Part shown: one piece after another, positions 63,004 through 64,000 of the stretch | Numbering within the stretch: the first letter of the stretch is position 1 | How the letters are laid out: the number at the start of each line of letters is the position of its first letter | NCBI GenBank assembly: GCA_902825215.1 | Contig: LR782234.1 | Coordinates: forward strand, 2,356,001 to 2,420,000 | Direction: 5' to 3' | DNA from: Pseudomonas fluorescens | GTDB taxonomy: Bacteria > Pseudomonadota > Gammaproteobacteria > Pseudomonadales > Pseudomonadaceae | DNA: 64,000 bases | Made by a program: the position numbers and the translations under genes | Notes under the pieces: model-generated | What the model was told of the DNA's origin: nothing | What the model saw: the letters and a program-made list of their open reading frames with translations, nothing else | The model's database searches: none

Positions 63004-63660
63004 ATGAAAGTACTAGGGCCCCTGCTGTGTGCGCTATTCATGACGGCATGCCAATCTGCTAATCCGCTGTCGGCCAAGAAAGATCCTAAATCGGAATCAT
63101 GGGAGCTCGGCTTTACCGAACCTTATTACATGAAGGTATGGGTTGAGGACAGTGCAGTAGAGGACATCAACGGCAAGCTATTCAAGCGCACGGGATCAGG
63201 AACAGCCGCGGGTGGGGAGCCAGAAAATGGTAAGGAATCCGCTCGTGGCTGGCACGCGGTAGGTGGTGCTGCAAAAGCAGTGATAGGTGCCGATCTTCCC
63301 AAGCGCATTTACGTGCGCTGGCAATCAGTTGTTGAGCCACAGACCTATAAGGTTTGGGTAGATGTACCCGAGGAGGCGAGAGTCCTGATGTTGCAATCGG
63401 TTAATCAACGGTGTCCGGAAACTCCAGAGCAGCAAGCTAGCTATAGCGCTTCTATCTATTTAGGGCTAGCTCCTGGGGGAGTTGTGCAGGTTTTTGTCAG
63501 AGATTCTTGCCATCGTCCGGTCAAGATGGCCAGAGCCCAAGCTGATATTGAACCGTTGGGGCCTAGTCAAGGGAAGAACGAAGGGCGTTACGCTTATCCG
63601 GTGAGTGAGAAGGCTAAGCGATATATCGAAAAGTACGGCATTCCCTACGGACGTTGGTAG
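63004..63660 (+). CDS. DUF2931 lipoprotein, probable immunity protein 3
   Basis: 218 aa, leader MKVLGPLLCALFMTAC with lipobox MTAC. Closer to copy 1 than to copy 2 (WELGFTEPYYMKVWVEDSAV, LPKRIYVRWQSVVEPQTYKV, EGRYAYPVSEKAKRYIEKYG). ATG 63004 follows the effector remnant at the spot corresponding to the junction of copy 1 with the intact effector. It is probably an orphan immunity gene that protects against an effector carried by related strains. Confidence 0.83.
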   Translation: MKVLGPLLCALFMTACQSANPLSAKKDPKSESWELGFTEPYYMKVWVEDSAVEDINGKLFKRTGSGTAAGGEPENGKESARGWHAVGGAAKAVIGADLPKRIYVRWQSVVEPQTYKVWVDVPEEARVLMLQSVNQRCPETPEQQASYSASIYLGLAPGGVVQVFVRDSCHRPVKMARAQADIEPLGPSQGKNEGRYAYPVSEKAKRYIEKYGIPYGRW

Positions 63661-63776
63661 ACGTCAGCAATCTGCAGGCTTGCTGCGCTTTCATTGCCTG
63701 TACCTTGAACCATCAATTTCGACTCCTTGCGTCTCCATTTGTGACTGGCTGCTTACGGCCAAAAGCGGACGTTCCG

Positions 63777-63808
63777 GAGCGACCGCTGTCGGCCAGAAGC
63801 GGTCGCTC
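63777..63808 (+). terminator. 11-bp perfect hairpin after the immunity array
   Basis: GAGCGACCGCT (63777-63787) and AGCGGTCGCTC (63798-63808) pair perfectly around a 10-nt loop. No T run follows, so it may be a stability element or an operator. The surrounding 63661-63972 holds no credible gene. Confidence 0.5.
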
Positions 63809-63972
63809 AACAGAGGTTGCACCGTGCCCGCTTCGGTTACTTGAAAGACGTCAAATGCCCAGAGAGCTTACACTGAGCATCACCATGGTAAATAAACGGC
63901 AACGTTTAAGCTGCTCGGTTCTTAACTTTCTAGAAAGCTAAGATTTGCCGTTAACAAAAAATAGGCATTTAG

Positions 63973-64000
63973 ATGACTGAAAATCTCCCACCGGAAGTTC
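63973..64000 (+). CDS. Possible start of a further gene, cut by the window edge
   Basis: ATG 63973 opens a frame (MTENLPPEV) to the window end, with only a weak AGG 9 nt upstream. The position, ~310 bp after the immunity array on the same strand, fits a next gene. Nine codons cannot identify it. Confidence 0.3.

Overview
The window reads as chromosome of a fluorescent Pseudomonas (P. fluorescens group). The protein set is typical of that group: mqo with its secretory-type N-terminus, acnB, DUF1652, DUF2388, DUF2790 and DUF6124 proteins, cynR/cynS/carbonic anhydrase, arsH and phosphatidylcholine synthase. So are the many intergenic REP palindromes carrying the GAGCCTGCTCGCGA or AGCTGGCTTGCCAGCGAT cores. 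The DNA is GC-rich with short intergenic gaps. No rRNA, tRNA, insertion sequence, CRISPR array or prophage was recognised.

Layout. 1-5.7 kb: the end of a bufferin-type DUF692/DUF2063 pair (MbnB-like peptide-modifying enzyme and partner), then a two-component system diverging from a secreted DUF2790 protein, a secreted tandem-repeat peptide and a DipZ-like thiol-disulfide membrane protein. Together they look like an envelope metal/redox module. 5.7-30 kb: mostly core single genes (acetyltransferase, methyltransferase, pcs, TerB-like protein, ligD, sodC, a chemoreceptor, mqo, a PAS-LuxR regulator, a short-chain dehydrogenase/phosphotransferase pair, a 2-hydroxyacid dehydrogenase, a tautomerase, a serine-type transporter), with several very small membrane proteins and lipoproteins. 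30-47 kb: acnB, a tandem universal stress protein, miaE, an RstA/RstB-like pair, glsB, a ProA-like aldehyde dehydrogenase, the cyanate locus and topB.

47.1-48.9 kb is an accessory pair of unrecognised genes. Both carry residues arranged like a PD-(D/E)XK nuclease core (D...QxK and D...ExK), so this is a candidate undescribed DNA-conflict module. 49-58.6 kb: an MHS-type transporter, a GMC oxidoreductase with a divergent LysR regulator, an arsR-arsC-arsH operon without a pump gene, a dehydrogenase-AraC pair and an amino-acid permease.

58.6-64 kb is a second accessory region. A structured RNA-like leader precedes a DUF6124 gene, followed by a Tle1-type (DUF2235) lipase effector and three tandem DUF2931 lipoproteins that are probable immunity proteins. 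A decayed copy of the effector's last ~25 codons lies in front of the third immunity gene, so the array grew by duplicating an effector-immunity junction. Composition falls inside the effector gene, which suggests toxin exchange behind a conserved 5' end.
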